Positions 1 to 6,216 of a stretch of DNA of 15,126 nucleotides are shown in pieces; the stretch's first letter is position 1, and every line of letters begins with the position of its first letter. Location of the stretch: the NCBI GenBank assembly GCA_937973585.1, contig CALJKN010000211.1, forward strand, positions 1 to 15,126, given 5' to 3'. The notes under the pieces are model-generated. The model had not been told where the DNA came from, searched no databases, and saw only the letters and a program-made list of their open reading frames with translations. Both the position numbers and the translations under genes were made by a program. Source of the DNA: an uncultured Helicobacteraceae bacterium. Its GTDB lineage: Bacteria; Campylobacterota; Campylobacteria; Campylobacterales; UBA6016.

Positions 1-375
1 CAAAAAAATGCGAAAGCAACTATATCCTACATCGAACAAGCCGATGAGGCGCTTGCGAATGCGATTAAAGATTTGATGTTCACATTTGAAGACGTTGCTA
101 GGCTTGATGCAAAAGCCATTCAGGAAATCCTCAAAGTTGTTGACAAAAGAGATCTTGTCCTTGCTCTTAAAACTGCATCCGAAGAGATGAAAGAGAAGAT
201 AATGTCAAATATGTCCAAAAAAGCTGCCGAGGCTCTAATAGAGGAGCTACAGTTTTTGGGTGCGGTCAAACTCAAAGAGGTGGAAGGGGCGCAAAGAAGG
301 GTTGTAGAGACAGCCCAAAGACTCGTCGAACAAGGCGTTATACAGCTCGGTGAAGCTGAAGAAACGGTGGTATAA
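1..375 (+). CDS. fliG: Flagellar motor switch protein FliG, C-terminal part (5' truncated by window edge)
   Basis: The open frame runs from the first base to a TAA at 373-375, giving 124 residues with no start inside the window. This is the C-terminal torque-generating domain of FliG, the rotor protein of the flagellar switch complex (with FliM and FliN) that contacts the stator MotA. The sequence shows the family pattern: DLMFTFEDV, then ALKTA, MSKKAAEALIEEL and GAVKLKEVE. From memory of E. coli FliG, the functionally charged residues K264, R281, D288/D289 and R297 align here with K, K, E/E and K. Charge is therefore kept although most residue identities differ. The middle domain with the EHPQ motif lies outside the window. 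The gene ends 5 bp before fliH. Family assignment is firm. Confidence 0.93.
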   Translation, partial: QKNAKATISYIEQADEALANAIKDLMFTFEDVARLDAKAIQEILKVVDKRDLVLALKTASEEMKEKIMSNMSKKAAEALIEELQFLGAVKLKEVEGAQRRVVETAQRLVEQGVIQLGEAEETVV

Positions 376-380
376 AAACT

Positions 381-1196
381 ATGGAAAGGGTAATCCACAG
401 CTCAAAACTAGACAAGTACGACATCAACAAATATCACTACATATCATTTGAGGGTGACGGTAGCGATACTTTTGAGCCGCATCCTGTTTTTTCGCAACAA
501 AATTCTGCAGAACAGCCAAGGCAGCATCAAAATGAAGAGTCGGTATCATCAATAGAGCACGGTAGCTATCAAGAGAGTCAGGTCTCTGCAATGCAAGCTC
601 AAATTGAGACTTTTTTGCAAAAAATTGACGAACTCTCCGGCAGTCTTATTAAAATGGAAATGCAAATGGAGAGACAGCAAAACGATTTTGATACCAGACT
701 CGAAGAGGAGAGACGTAGATCGTACGACGACGGCTATAACGGTGCAAAATCGGAGCTTGAAGCATTATATACCAATAAGATTAATGAGTGCGAAACCCTT
801 TTTACGTCATCCCTGCAAAAGCTTGACCAGACAATATCCGATTACTCCTCAAAAATGGGAGATGTCGAAAAAGAGTTACCTAAAACAGCCGTCTCAATTG
901 CTGAACAGGTAATAGCAAAAGAGATTGGCGAAAACTCATCGAGGGTAGCTTTTGCTCTCACAAAAGAGTTGCTCTCGGCACTAAAAGGCGCATCAAAAAT
1001 TAAAATCAAAGCCAATAAACAAGATGTCTCCTACCTAAGAGCCGCAATTAAAGATAACCAAAAAATAACTATAGAAGAGGACGAAGCAATCCAAAAAGGG
1101 GGCGTAGTAGTTTTAAGTGATATAGGAAATTTGGACGGCAATATAAACTCCAGACTTGCAAAGGTCAAAGAGGATCTGCTTGACGAACTTCGATAA
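381..1196 (+). CDS. fliH: Flagellar assembly protein FliH
   Basis: The protein has 271 residues. FliH is the stator-like regulator of the type III flagellar export ATPase FliI, binding it at the cytoplasmic face of the export gate. The N-terminal ~60 residues are hydrophilic and Q/S/E-rich with no tryptophan, unlike the enterobacterial N-terminus that uses Trp to dock on FlhA/FliN. Residues ~65-150 are strongly helical and probably coiled coil (MQAQIETFLQKIDEL onward). The C-terminal part (~160-271) carries the FliH/V-ATPase-E-like domain ending in GGVVVLSDIGNLDGNINSRL. Long GxxxG repeat runs, common in FliH of other groups, are nearly absent (only around DDGYNGAKSE). The start ATG lies 10 nt after a weak GGTGG at 366-370, and the gap to fliG is 5 bp. 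Position between fliG and dxs matches what I recall of Campylobacter. The assignment rests on the C-terminal motif and context. Confidence 0.88.
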   Translation: MERVIHSSKLDKYDINKYHYISFEGDGSDTFEPHPVFSQQNSAEQPRQHQNEESVSSIEHGSYQESQVSAMQAQIETFLQKIDELSGSLIKMEMQMERQQNDFDTRLEEERRRSYDDGYNGAKSELEALYTNKINECETLFTSSLQKLDQTISDYSSKMGDVEKELPKTAVSIAEQVIAKEIGENSSRVAFALTKELLSALKGASKIKIKANKQDVSYLRAAIKDNQKITIEEDEAIQKGGVVVLSDIGNLDGNINSRLAKVKEDLLDELR

Positions 1197-3048
1197 CCTA
1201 AAAGAGCTAGAGATAGGTGAGCTAAAAAAGATCGCGGATCTCTTAAGAGAGAAAATTTTGGAGGTTGTAAGCCGTAACGGAGGACACCTCACGAGTTCGC
1301 TCGGTGCCGTGGATATCATTTTGGCTATGCATTACGTTTTCGACTCCTCAAAAGATCCGTTTATATTTGATGTCAGTCATCAGGCTTATGCGCACAAGCT
1401 ACTAACCGGACGCTGGGATAGTTTTGACAGTTTACGCCAATTCGGCGGGATATGCGGCTTTACAAAACCCAGTGAGTCGCCATACGACTACTTTGTTGCC
1501 GGACATAGCTCAACATCTATATCCGCCGCCGTAGGTGCAGCAAAAGCGATAAAACTAAAATCGGAAGATAGGATACCGGTTGTTTTGATTGGTGACGGCT
1601 CAATGACCTCGGGAATGGTATATGAGGCCTTAAATGAACTAGGCCATAGAAAATACCCGATGGTAATTATCCTCAATGATAACGAAATGAGTATAGCAAA
1701 GCCTATAGGCGCAATCAGCGAATATCTCAGCAAAGCGCTATCTTCTAGGGCATATCAAGGTATTAAAAAGAAGATGGAGGGGGTTTTAAACTCTCTCCCA
1801 TCTTCCGTAGATTATGTAATGAGGCGTTTTGAGCGAGGCTTTAAGCTAATAACACCTGGGATTATTTTTGAGGAGTTAGGGCTTGATTATATCGGCCCTG
1901 CCGATGGACACGATCTGGAGGACATCATTGAGGTGTTATCTATCGCCAAATCGATGAATAAGCCGGTAATTGTCCACATCCAGACCACAAAAGGGAAAGG
2001 GTATGCGCCGGCAGAGGGGAAATTTGAGCATTGGCACGGCGTTGCCCCTTTTGACAAAGAAAAGGGCGAACTGACAAAGGGGAGCCAAAAAAGTGCAACG
2101 GCTGTTTTTGGCTCAAAGCTTTTAGAGCTTGCTACCGCAAATGAAAAAATCGTAGGCGTAACGGCTGCGATGCCTAGCGGGACAGGCACGGGTACCCTAC
2201 TTGAAAACTATCCCGATAGATTTTGGGATGTTGCGATATGCGAACAACACGCCGTAACATCCATGGCAGCACTTGCAAAAGAGGGCTTCAGACCTGTAGT
2301 TGCTATCTATTCGACATTTTTACAAAGGGCGTACGACCAGATAGTCCATGACGTAGCGCTTCAAAAACTTCCGGTAGCCTTTGCAATAGATAGAGGCGGT
2401 ATAGTAGGAGAGGACGGAGAAACCCATCAGGGGGCTTTTGATATATCATATCTTCGCTCTATTCCAAATATTGAGATTTTTGCCCCAAGAGATTCGGCGA
2501 CACTTGAAATGGCCTTAGAATATGCAGTCTCAACCGAAAGTCCGTCTGCATTTAGATATCCTAGAGGGGCATTTTTGGAGGATGGGTGCTATACCCCATC
2601 ACCTTTTGAAACTTCAAAGGCAGAAATTCTAGTAAACGGTCAAGACGATATACTCTTTATCGGCTACGGTAACGGTGTAGGTAGAGGATCGGCAGTTTTA
2701 AAGATTTTAGCTAACGATGGAATTTATCCCTCTCTTTTAGATTTAAGGTTCATAAAACCGTTTGATGAAGTCACGCTTTTAAATCTTACAAAAACGCATA
2801 AAAAATGGTTTATTTTTAGTGACTCCGCAATGCTAGGGGGAATAGGTGAGATGCTATCAATGTTTTTACAAGAAAACGGTGTGTCTGATGTCAAAATAGA
2901 AACATTTGAATATGAAGACAGCTTTATTACACATGGAAAAACTTACGACGTGGAGCAAAGCTTGGGTCTATTGCCGCCACAGTTGGCCGAAAGGGTAAAA
3001 TCAAAGATATCAAAACCGGGACTTTTAAAGTCCATATCCACGAAGTAG
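1180..3048 (+). CDS. dxs: 1-deoxy-D-xylulose-5-phosphate synthase
   Basis: The protein has 622 residues counted from TTG at 1180. Dxs is a cytoplasmic thiamine-diphosphate enzyme that condenses pyruvate and glyceraldehyde 3-phosphate to DXP, the first step of the MEP isoprenoid pathway. Visible motifs, in order: NGGHLTSSLG (~32-42), SHQAYAHKLLTGR, the thiamine-diphosphate site GDGSMTSG (~138-145) with NDNEMSI (~166-172), and HWHGVAPFD. The pyrimidine domain has ICEQHAVTSMA, with the likely catalytic Glu near 355, followed by DRGGIVGEDGETHQG. I chose TTG 1180 because AGAGGA (1169-1174) lies 5 nt upstream. An in-frame TTG at 1156 would give 8 more residues but has no such site. Start and ribosome-binding site both lie inside the end of fliH (17 nt overlap), implying coupled translation. 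The 3' end overlaps convergent zupT by 24 bp. Full length for the family. Confidence 0.96.
   Translation: MTNFDNLKELEIGELKKIADLLREKILEVVSRNGGHLTSSLGAVDIILAMHYVFDSSKDPFIFDVSHQAYAHKLLTGRWDSFDSLRQFGGICGFTKPSESPYDYFVAGHSSTSISAAVGAAKAIKLKSEDRIPVVLIGDGSMTSGMVYEALNELGHRKYPMVIILNDNEMSIAKPIGAISEYLSKALSSRAYQGIKKKMEGVLNSLPSSVDYVMRRFERGFKLITPGIIFEELGLDYIGPADGHDLEDIIEVLSIAKSMNKPVIVHIQTTKGKGYAPAEGKFEHWHGVAPFDKEKGELTKGSQKSATAVFGSKLLELATANEKIVGVTAAMPSGTGTGTLLENYPDRFWDVAICEQHAVTSMAALAKEGFRPVVAIYSTFLQRAYDQIVHDVALQKLPVAFAIDRGGIVGEDGETHQGAFDISYLRSIPNIEIFAPRDSATLEMALEYAVSTESPSAFRYPRGAFLEDGCYTPSPFETSKAEILVNGQDDILFIGYGNGVGRGSAVLKILANDGIYPSLLDLRFIKPFDEVTLLNLTKTHKKWFIFSDSAMLGGIGEMLSMFLQENGVSDVKIETFEYEDSFITHGKTYDVEQSLGLLPPQLAERVKSKISKPGLLKSISTK
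3019..3033 (-). terminator. Possible zupT terminator: palindrome at the dxs/zupT convergent overlap
   Basis: GGACTTT-T-AAAGTCC is a perfect palindrome with a 1-nt centre, folding in RNA as about six base pairs around a tiny loop. The TAA stop of zupT (3027-3025, minus strand) is at its centre. Reading the minus strand, the stem is followed by CGGTTTTG, a short T run, so it could end zupT transcripts. It lies in coding sequence of both genes, so chance cannot be excluded. Confidence 0.35.
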
Positions 3049-3855
3049 CAATAAAGAGACGGCCATCGCCCCCATACCCAATATGAGACCGACTATAGTG
3101 GTATGTGAATTGCCGTATATCATAGAGGACGGAATAAGCTCGTCCAAGGCAACATAAACCATCATTCCGGCTATAAGTGCGAGCGTTCCGGCCATCACCC
3201 CTTCCCCCAAAAACGGAACTAGCAGGAAATATCCGATCAGTGCTCCGATCGGCTCAGATAATCCGGATGCACTAGCAAGCAAAAAACCTTTTTTTCTATC
3301 CCCTGTAGCATAATACATAGGCAAAGATATGCTCATCCCTTCCGGAATATTATGCAATGCCACTGCAAACGCAACGGCAACACCAAATACAGGATTTTCT
3401 ATTGCACTCATAAGCGTAGCAAAACCCTCAGGAAAATTATGAACCGCAATTAAAAGCGCCGTTAGCATTCCCGTCTTTTTGAGAGCCAATGTTTTTGCAC
3501 TGAGAGCTTTTTGTATTTGTCTGTCATTTTTTAGTTCATGGGGATTAATTTTTTCAGGTATCGCTTTATCTATCAAAAGCGCCATGATGCAACCCACAAA
3601 AAATAACGCCGTAGCATACCTCTCTCCCGTTATCTCTCCGTAGATCTTTGCATAACCTGTTTTTGAAGCGATATATAGCTCCGTAAATGATATAAACAAC
3701 ATTACACCGGCCGAAAAACCAAGTGCAAACGACAGAAATGCGGTATTTTTTGAATCTGCAAAAAAAGCTATAGAGGCTCCGATTCCGGTACTTAGTCCGG
3801 CAATCAGAGTGAGAAGAAAAGGGTAGAGAAGTGGACTCTCTAAAATAAAACCCAC
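3025..3855 (-). CDS. zupT: ZIP-family divalent metal transporter, ZupT-like
   Basis: The protein has 276 residues, close to E. coli ZupT (about 257), and is hydrophobic with about eight membrane segments. ZupT/GufA-type ZIP proteins import zinc and other divalent metals (Fe2+, Mn2+) across the inner membrane. The two hallmark metal-binding helices are present: HNFPEG at 139-144 and HNIPEG at 168-173. The conserved SFALGFSAGVMLFISFTE segment (~42-59) also matches. A loop rich in charge (~100-125) separates the first half from the metal-binding core. The given start is GTG at 3855. There is a TAG two codons upstream, and the nearest SD-like run (AGAAGG) abuts the GTG, so an ATT at codon 4 is also possible. 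The gene lies 17 bp downstream of ahpC and is probably co-transcribed. Metal specificity cannot be read from sequence. Confidence 0.9.
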   Translation of the reverse strand: MGFILESPLLYPFLLTLIAGLSTGIGASIAFFADSKNTAFLSFALGFSAGVMLFISFTELYIASKTGYAKIYGEITGERYATALFFVGCIMALLIDKAIPEKINPHELKNDRQIQKALSAKTLALKKTGMLTALLIAVHNFPEGFATLMSAIENPVFGVAVAFAVALHNIPEGMSISLPMYYATGDRKKGFLLASASGLSEPIGALIGYFLLVPFLGEGVMAGTLALIAGMMVYVALDELIPSSMIYGNSHTTIVGLILGMGAMAVSLLLLRGYGL

Positions 3856-3872
3856 CTTCTACCCGATTTGCA

Positions 3873-4475
3873 TTAAAGTTTAGAGGCGTTTTCGGCTAGG
3901 TATTCCGCAACTCCGTTAGGATTTGCTTTCATACCTTTATCTCCCTTGTTCCATCCGGCTGGACAAACTTCTCCGTACTCATTTGTGAAAAGCATTGCAT
4001 CAACAACTCTAATCATCTCGTCAATATTTCTTCCAAGTGGAAGGTCATTGATTACAGCGTGTCTTACGGTTCCGTCTTTATCAAGGAGGAATGAACCTCT
4101 TAGGGCGATACCAGCACCCAAAAGTACACCGAAATTTGTAGCTATAGATTTGTCAAGGTCTGCAACGAGGGGATAAGCTACTTGGCCTATACCCCCTTTT
4201 TCAACCGGAGTATTTTTCCATGCAAGGTGAGTAAAATGCGAATCAATAGAGACACCAATTACGTTAATCCCTCTATCTTTAAATTCTTTTAGTCTGTGGT
4301 CAAAAGCGATTAGTTCTGACGGGCACACAAATGTGAAGTCCAGAGGGTAAAAGAAAATTACAGCACCTTTCTCCCCTATGTTTTTATATAGGTTAAAATC
4401 AGAAACGATAGTGTTATCGCCTAGTACAGCATTTGCCGTAAAATCAGGGGCTTTTTTTGTAACGAGAGTGCACAT
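3873..4475 (-). CDS. ahpC: Typical 2-Cys peroxiredoxin, AhpC/TSA family
   Basis: The protein has 200 residues. It reduces hydrogen peroxide, organic hydroperoxides and peroxynitrite in the cytoplasm. The peroxidatic cysteine is C51 in the motif FYPLDFTFVCPSE, and the resolving cysteine is C171 in EVCPAGW, so it is a typical 2-Cys enzyme that forms intersubunit disulphides. A GGIG loop occurs at ~94-97 but the C-terminus ends ENASKL without a YF motif, so it may resist overoxidation (inference). The start ATG follows AAGGAG with about 6 nt spacing. The reductant is probably thioredoxin, as in other Epsilonproteobacteria that lack AhpF; no AhpF-like gene is adjacent. It is first in the ahpC-zupT unit and diverges from metK across a 170-bp AT-rich region with repeats. 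In C. jejuni, as I recall, ahpC diverges directly from a ferredoxin gene, fdxA; here metK stands between them. Confidence 0.96.
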   Translation of the reverse strand: MCTLVTKKAPDFTANAVLGDNTIVSDFNLYKNIGEKGAVIFFYPLDFTFVCPSELIAFDHRLKEFKDRGINVIGVSIDSHFTHLAWKNTPVEKGGIGQVAYPLVADLDKSIATNFGVLLGAGIALRGSFLLDKDGTVRHAVINDLPLGRNIDEMIRVVDAMLFTNEYGEVCPAGWNKGDKGMKANPNGVAEYLAENASKL

Positions 4476-4496
4476 TTTTTCTCCTTATTATTTTAA

Positions 4497-4525
4497 ATTT
4501 AGGAAATTTTACTATTTAGGAAATT
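4497..4525. repeat. Two direct 12-bp repeats in the ahpC promoter region
   Basis: ATTTAGGAAATT occurs exactly at 4497-4508 and again at 4514-4525, a period of 17 bp. Read toward ahpC the unit is AATTTCCTAAAT. The copies flank and overlap the proposed ahpC -10 element (4511-4506), so they are placed like an operator. The unit is not obviously a Fur or PerR dyad. The repeat is certain; the function is a guess. Confidence 0.5.
4506..4511 (-). promoter_or_regulatory. Putative ahpC -10 element
   Basis: Read on the minus strand this is TAAAAT, preceded by AT-rich sequence as is usual for sigma-70-type promoters in Epsilonproteobacteria, which mostly lack a -35 box. It would start RNA near 4499, giving a leader of about 24 nt that includes the AAGGAG ribosome site. 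Other AT-rich hexamers nearby are possible. Confidence 0.33.
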
Positions 4526-4534
4526 AAAATAAAA

Positions 4535-4571
4535 TTAAATCGTTAATATCTTAACGTATCTGCCGATTTAA
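4535..4571. repeat. Nested inverted repeats between ahpC and metK
   Basis: The outer arms TTAAATCG (4535-4542) and CGATTTAA (4564-4571) are perfect 8-bp complements 21 bp apart. Inside them CGTTAA (4541-4546) and TTAACG (4551-4556) form a second perfect dyad with a TATC spacer. The two dyads share two bases (4541-4542). The position midway between two divergent start codons suits a shared operator or upstream element, though AT-rich sequence makes short dyads cheap. Confidence 0.45.
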
Positions 4572-4601
4572 CAAGACTGTTTTTTTTAAACGTTTGCTAG
4601 A

Positions 4602-4607
4602 TAAAAT
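4602..4607 (+). promoter_or_regulatory. Putative metK -10 element
   Basis: TAAAAT stands in the context GCTAGATAAAATAG, downstream of an eight-T run (about 4580-4587), the kind of AT-periodic upstream sequence typical of this phylum. RNA would start near 4614, leaving a leader of about 32 nt with AAAGG before the metK ATG. No riboswitch-like fold is visible in that short leader. Confidence 0.4.
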
Positions 4608-4645
4608 AGTTTAAACTAATCACTTAATATATAAAGGTTGTGTTT

Positions 4646-5818
4646 ATGGCAAAAAATTTCCTATTTACATCGGAATCGGTATCCGAGGGGCATCCCGACA
4701 AAATGGCCGACCAAATCAGCGATGCCGTTTTGGACTATATTTTAGCCAATTCAAAAAATCCATCTTTGGCCAGAGTCGCTTGTGAGACTCTTGTTTCAAA
4801 CGGTTTTTGTGTTGTCGCCGGTGAGATGAAAATAGAAAACGATATGAGACTACCGATTCAAGATATCGTCAGAGAGACGGTAAAAGAGATAGGATATACA
4901 GACTCTGATTTTGGTTTTGACTACAAAAGTGCCGCAGTTTTGGATGGGCTAGGCAAACAGTCAAGCGATATAAATCAAGGCGTAGATAGAGCCGACGGTG
5001 AAATCGGTGCCGGAGATCAAGGTCTTATGTTTGGGTACGCATGCCGCGAGACTCCTACGTTAATGCCTCTGCCTATCTACCTATCCCACAGATTGACGGA
5101 GAGATTGACCGAATGTAGAAAAAACGGAACAATCCCTTATCTTAGACCGGATGCAAAATCGCAGGTATCTGTCAGATATATAGATGAGCAACCTACAAAA
5201 GTCGAAGCGGTAGTCATATCAACACAACACCACGAAGATGTGAGCCAAGAGCAAATCAAAGCAGATGTAATCAGGGAGGTTATAGAAAAAATAATCCCTG
5301 CCGAGCTTAGAGACGATAACATCAAGTATTACATAAACCCGACAGGGAAGTTCGTAATCGGAGGACCTCAAGGCGATGCGGGTCTTACAGGTCGAAAAAT
5401 TATCGTTGATACATACGGCGGTGCTTGCCCTCACGGCGGCGGCGCATTCAGCGGCAAAGACCCTACGAAAGTCGATAGAAGTGCGGCTTACATGGCTAGA
5501 TATGTAGCAAAAAATCTAGTCGCTTCCGGGGCTTGCGACAAAGCAACGGTGCAGATTGCTTATGCAATAGGGGTTGTCGAACCCGTATCCTTAATGGTGG
5601 AGACGCACGGAACGTCAAAAGTCGATGAAAGCAAATTTGAAGAGTGCGTAAGAAGCGTATTTAGACTAACCCCTAAAGGTATCATGGAGTCTTTGGATCT
5701 ACACAGACCTATATACAAAAAAACAGCTGCATATGGACACTTCGGAAGAGAGCTTCCGGAGTTTACTTGGGAAAAAACGGATAAAGCAGAAGAGATAAAA
5801 AAATTCTTTGGCATTTGA
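4646..5818 (+). CDS. metK: S-adenosylmethionine synthetase (methionine adenosyltransferase)
   Basis: The protein has 390 residues and is full length. It makes S-adenosylmethionine from methionine and ATP in the cytoplasm, releasing phosphate and diphosphate. Motifs: SEGHPDKMADQISDAVLD near the N-terminus (GHPDK at 15-19, with the His and Asp of the ATP/Mg site), the ATP-binding GAGDQGLMFGY (121-131), and the phosphate/K+ loop GGGAFSGKDPTKVDRS (265-280). I chose ATG 4646, 9 nt after AAAGG (4633-4636). A GTG at 4640, two codons earlier, lies closer to that site and would add only MF. The gene is transcribed away from ahpC. No clear terminator follows; instead a T-rich tract and a hairpin lead into the ferredoxin gene 93 bp downstream, so partial read-through is possible. 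Confidence 0.97.
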   Translation: MAKNFLFTSESVSEGHPDKMADQISDAVLDYILANSKNPSLARVACETLVSNGFCVVAGEMKIENDMRLPIQDIVRETVKEIGYTDSDFGFDYKSAAVLDGLGKQSSDINQGVDRADGEIGAGDQGLMFGYACRETPTLMPLPIYLSHRLTERLTECRKNGTIPYLRPDAKSQVSVRYIDEQPTKVEAVVISTQHHEDVSQEQIKADVIREVIEKIIPAELRDDNIKYYINPTGKFVIGGPQGDAGLTGRKIIVDTYGGACPHGGGAFSGKDPTKVDRSAAYMARYVAKNLVASGACDKATVQIAYAIGVVEPVSLMVETHGTSKVDESKFEECVRSVFRLTPKGIMESLDLHRPIYKKTAAYGHFGRELPEFTWEKTDKAEEIKKFFGI

Positions 5819-5845
5819 TTAATTTTTATTTTATTTTTTGTTAGT

Positions 5846-5851
5846 TATATT
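5846..5851 (+). promoter_or_regulatory. Putative ferredoxin gene -10 element
   Basis: TATATT follows the T-rich tract 5820-5840. A start 7-9 nt downstream would place the RNA 5' end at about 5858-5861, exactly at the base of the hairpin 5861-5885. AT-rich context makes the hexamer weak evidence on its own; the coincidence with the hairpin strengthens it a little. Confidence 0.35.
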
Positions 5852-5860
5852 TAAAAGTTT

Positions 5861-5885
5861 CGGTTTGTCCTAAACGGGCAAACCG
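5861..5885 (+). other. Stem-loop in the ferredoxin mRNA leader
   Basis: CGGTTTGTCC (5861-5870) pairs with GGGCAAACCG (5876-5885) through nine Watson-Crick pairs and one T-G wobble, with loop TAAAC. No T run follows, so it is not a good metK terminator. It sits between a possible -10 (5846-5851) and the AAGGAG site (5899-5904), so it looks like a leader element, for example one protecting the 5' end or bound by a regulator. Confidence 0.55.
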
Positions 5886-5911
5886 CATACCCACCAAACA
5901 AGGAGTGTAAG

Positions 5912-6166
5912 ATGGCTGTAAAGATAATAGATACGTGTATTTCATGCGGTGCCTGTATAGACGAGTGTCCAGTTGAGGCGATAGTAGACGATGAGGATAA
6001 TCCGACAGGTGAGTCAATTTACTATGTATATGCCGACAAGTGCGTAGAGTGCGACGGCTACCACGATGTTCCTGCCTGCGCCGCAGCTTGCCCGACTGAA
6101 GGATGTATAGTGTGGGATGAGGGTAATAAAAAAGGCAAAAGTGCCGGTTCAAACGTAATCGACTAA
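5912..6166 (+). CDS. 2[4Fe-4S] ferredoxin, Allochromatium (Alvin) type
   Basis: The protein has 84 residues, is acidic and has nine cysteines. It is a small cytoplasmic low-potential electron carrier. The first cluster set is C9-x2-C12-x2-C15-x3-C19-P. The second is C44-x2-C47-x8-C56-x3-C60-P, whose eight-residue insertion is the signature of Alvin-type ferredoxins; a C-terminal extension of about 24 residues follows. C65 is an extra cysteine just after the second cluster. A DDEDNPTGES stretch supplies negative charge. The start ATG follows AAGGAG with a 7-nt spacer. Likely partners are pyruvate and 2-oxoglutarate ferredoxin oxidoreductases (inference from phylum physiology; none are in the window). 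It probably corresponds to C. jejuni FdxA, which I recall as iron-induced and linked to aerotolerance, but the symbol is not certain. It is a single gene with hairpins on both sides. Confidence 0.92.
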   Translation: MAVKIIDTCISCGACIDECPVEAIVDDEDNPTGESIYYVYADKCVECDGYHDVPACAAACPTEGCIVWDEGNKKGKSAGSNVID

Positions 6167-6175
6167 TACGACCTC

Positions 6176-6181
6176 TATAAT
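6176..6181 (+). promoter_or_regulatory. Perfect TATAAT just after the ferredoxin stop (putative ncRNA promoter)
   Basis: A consensus TATAAT begins 10 bp past the ferredoxin stop codon. Its predicted start point, about 7 nt downstream, is 6188, the first base of a 12-bp perfect stem. No open reading frame follows before ndk, and ndk has its own TATAAT at 6384, so this promoter would drive a non-coding transcript. The upstream sequence is the ferredoxin 3' end and has no clear -35. Confidence 0.45.
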
Positions 6182-6187
6182 GAATTC

Positions 6188-6216
6188 CCTTATTTTGAGT
6201 AAAGCTCAAAATAAGG
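6188..6216 (+). terminator. 12-bp perfect stem-loop downstream of the ferredoxin gene
   Basis: CCTTATTTTGAG (6188-6199) pairs perfectly with CTCAAAATAAGG (6205-6216) around TAAAG. It begins 21 bp after the ferredoxin stop, a usual place for an intrinsic terminator, but the following bases TCTTCAAC are not a good T tract. It may therefore be a 3'-end stabiliser, or the 5' hairpin of the RNA proposed at 6188-6318. Confidence 0.5.

Noticed and set aside
1156..1179. Longer dxs start at TTG 1156
   Set aside because: It has no Shine-Dalgarno sequence, and the added residues are rich in K/R and unlike other Dxs N-termini; TTG 1180 has AGAGGA at 5 nt.
5819..5860. metK terminator in the T-rich tract after its stop
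   Set aside because: The T run precedes rather than follows a hairpin; the only strong stem nearby (5861-5885) is not followed by T residues on the plus strand.
5841..6209. 122-codon open frame on the minus strand opposite the ferredoxin gene
   Set aside because: It is antisense to a clear Cys-motif ferredoxin, its composition (many H, R, L, Y) is shadow-like, and it has no recognisable motif or ribosome site.
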